This document shows, piece by piece, positions 6,200 to 6,216 of a DNA stretch of 6,216 bases. This DNA comes from Clostridia bacterium (lineage in GTDB: Bacteria; Bacillota; Clostridia; Oscillospirales; CAG-272), in NCBI GenBank assembly GCA_017379815.1, contig JAFNVK010000087.1:1-6216 (forward strand), read 5' to 3'. A model generated the notes under the pieces. That model was not told the DNA's origin. It saw only the letters and a program-made list of their open reading frames with translations, and ran no database searches. The number at the start of each line of letters is the position of its first letter. Positions within the stretch are counted from its first letter, which is position 1. The position numbers were made by a program, and so were the translations under genes.

Positions 6200-6216
6200 C
6201 TACCGACTGAGCTATG
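6200..6216 (-). repeat. Partial tRNA-like D-arm copy at the window edge
   Basis: CTACCGACTGAGCTATG at 6200-6216 is identical to 6115-6131 inside tRNA-Asn, 85 nt away in direct orientation. On the minus strand it gives the junction after the acceptor stem, the first half of the D stem and the D loop of a tRNA. The next bases (TCCGCGTG...) do not supply the second D-stem half, an anticodon arm or a T arm. It is therefore a truncated tRNA copy, a tRNA remnant, or an assembly join. Its 5' part lies outside the window. Confidence 0.6.

Overview
The window looks like chromosomal DNA from a Clostridia-type Firmicute, probably one from an animal gut. The evidence is strong GGAGG ribosome sites, sigma-A promoters, signal peptides with lipoprotein or membrane-tail anchoring, a CCA-encoding tRNA gene, and exported glycan-active enzymes. 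The genus cannot be read from the sequence. The left 2.4 kb is visibly richer in G+C than the right part. All supported genes are on the minus strand, so reading order runs from high to low coordinates.

Layout from high to low coordinates. (1) At the right edge (6200-6216) is a 17-nt copy of the D-arm region of a tRNA; what follows it inside the window does not complete a tRNA. (2) A complete tRNA-Asn(GTT) lies at 6061-6136 with a hairpin terminator just behind it. (3) An AT-rich intergenic stretch (about 5787-6060) holds ATGAATG tandem repeats, an imperfect inverted repeat, a second hairpin and a near-consensus promoter. (4) A large exported, membrane-anchored enzyme of the DUF5060-DUF4038 (GH140, apiosidase-like) type occupies 2658-5786. 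(5) A 343-bp intergenic stretch (2315-2657) carries a strong hairpin terminator, a dyad and the promoter of the next gene. (6) An SGNH/sialate-O-acetylesterase-like predicted lipoprotein lies at 1337-2314. (7) A secreted protein of unknown function (2-1219) runs off the left edge.

The glycosidase-like protein and the esterase-like protein are both predicted to sit outside the cytoplasmic membrane. Together they suggest removal of sugar side chains and of acetyl groups from a complex polysaccharide, possibly plant pectin or a host glycan. They have separate promoters and a terminator lies between them, so they are neighbours rather than an operon. The esterase and the unknown secreted protein may be co-transcribed, since no convincing promoter is visible in the 117-bp gap between them.

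No CRISPR array, transposase, phage gene or obvious new defence system is visible. The points most worth checking are the atypical presumed acid/base residue and Cys cluster of the glycosidase, its unassigned N-terminal domain, the strong plus-strand terminator with no plus-strand gene before it, the repeat cluster beside the tRNA, and the truncated tRNA copy at the right edge.
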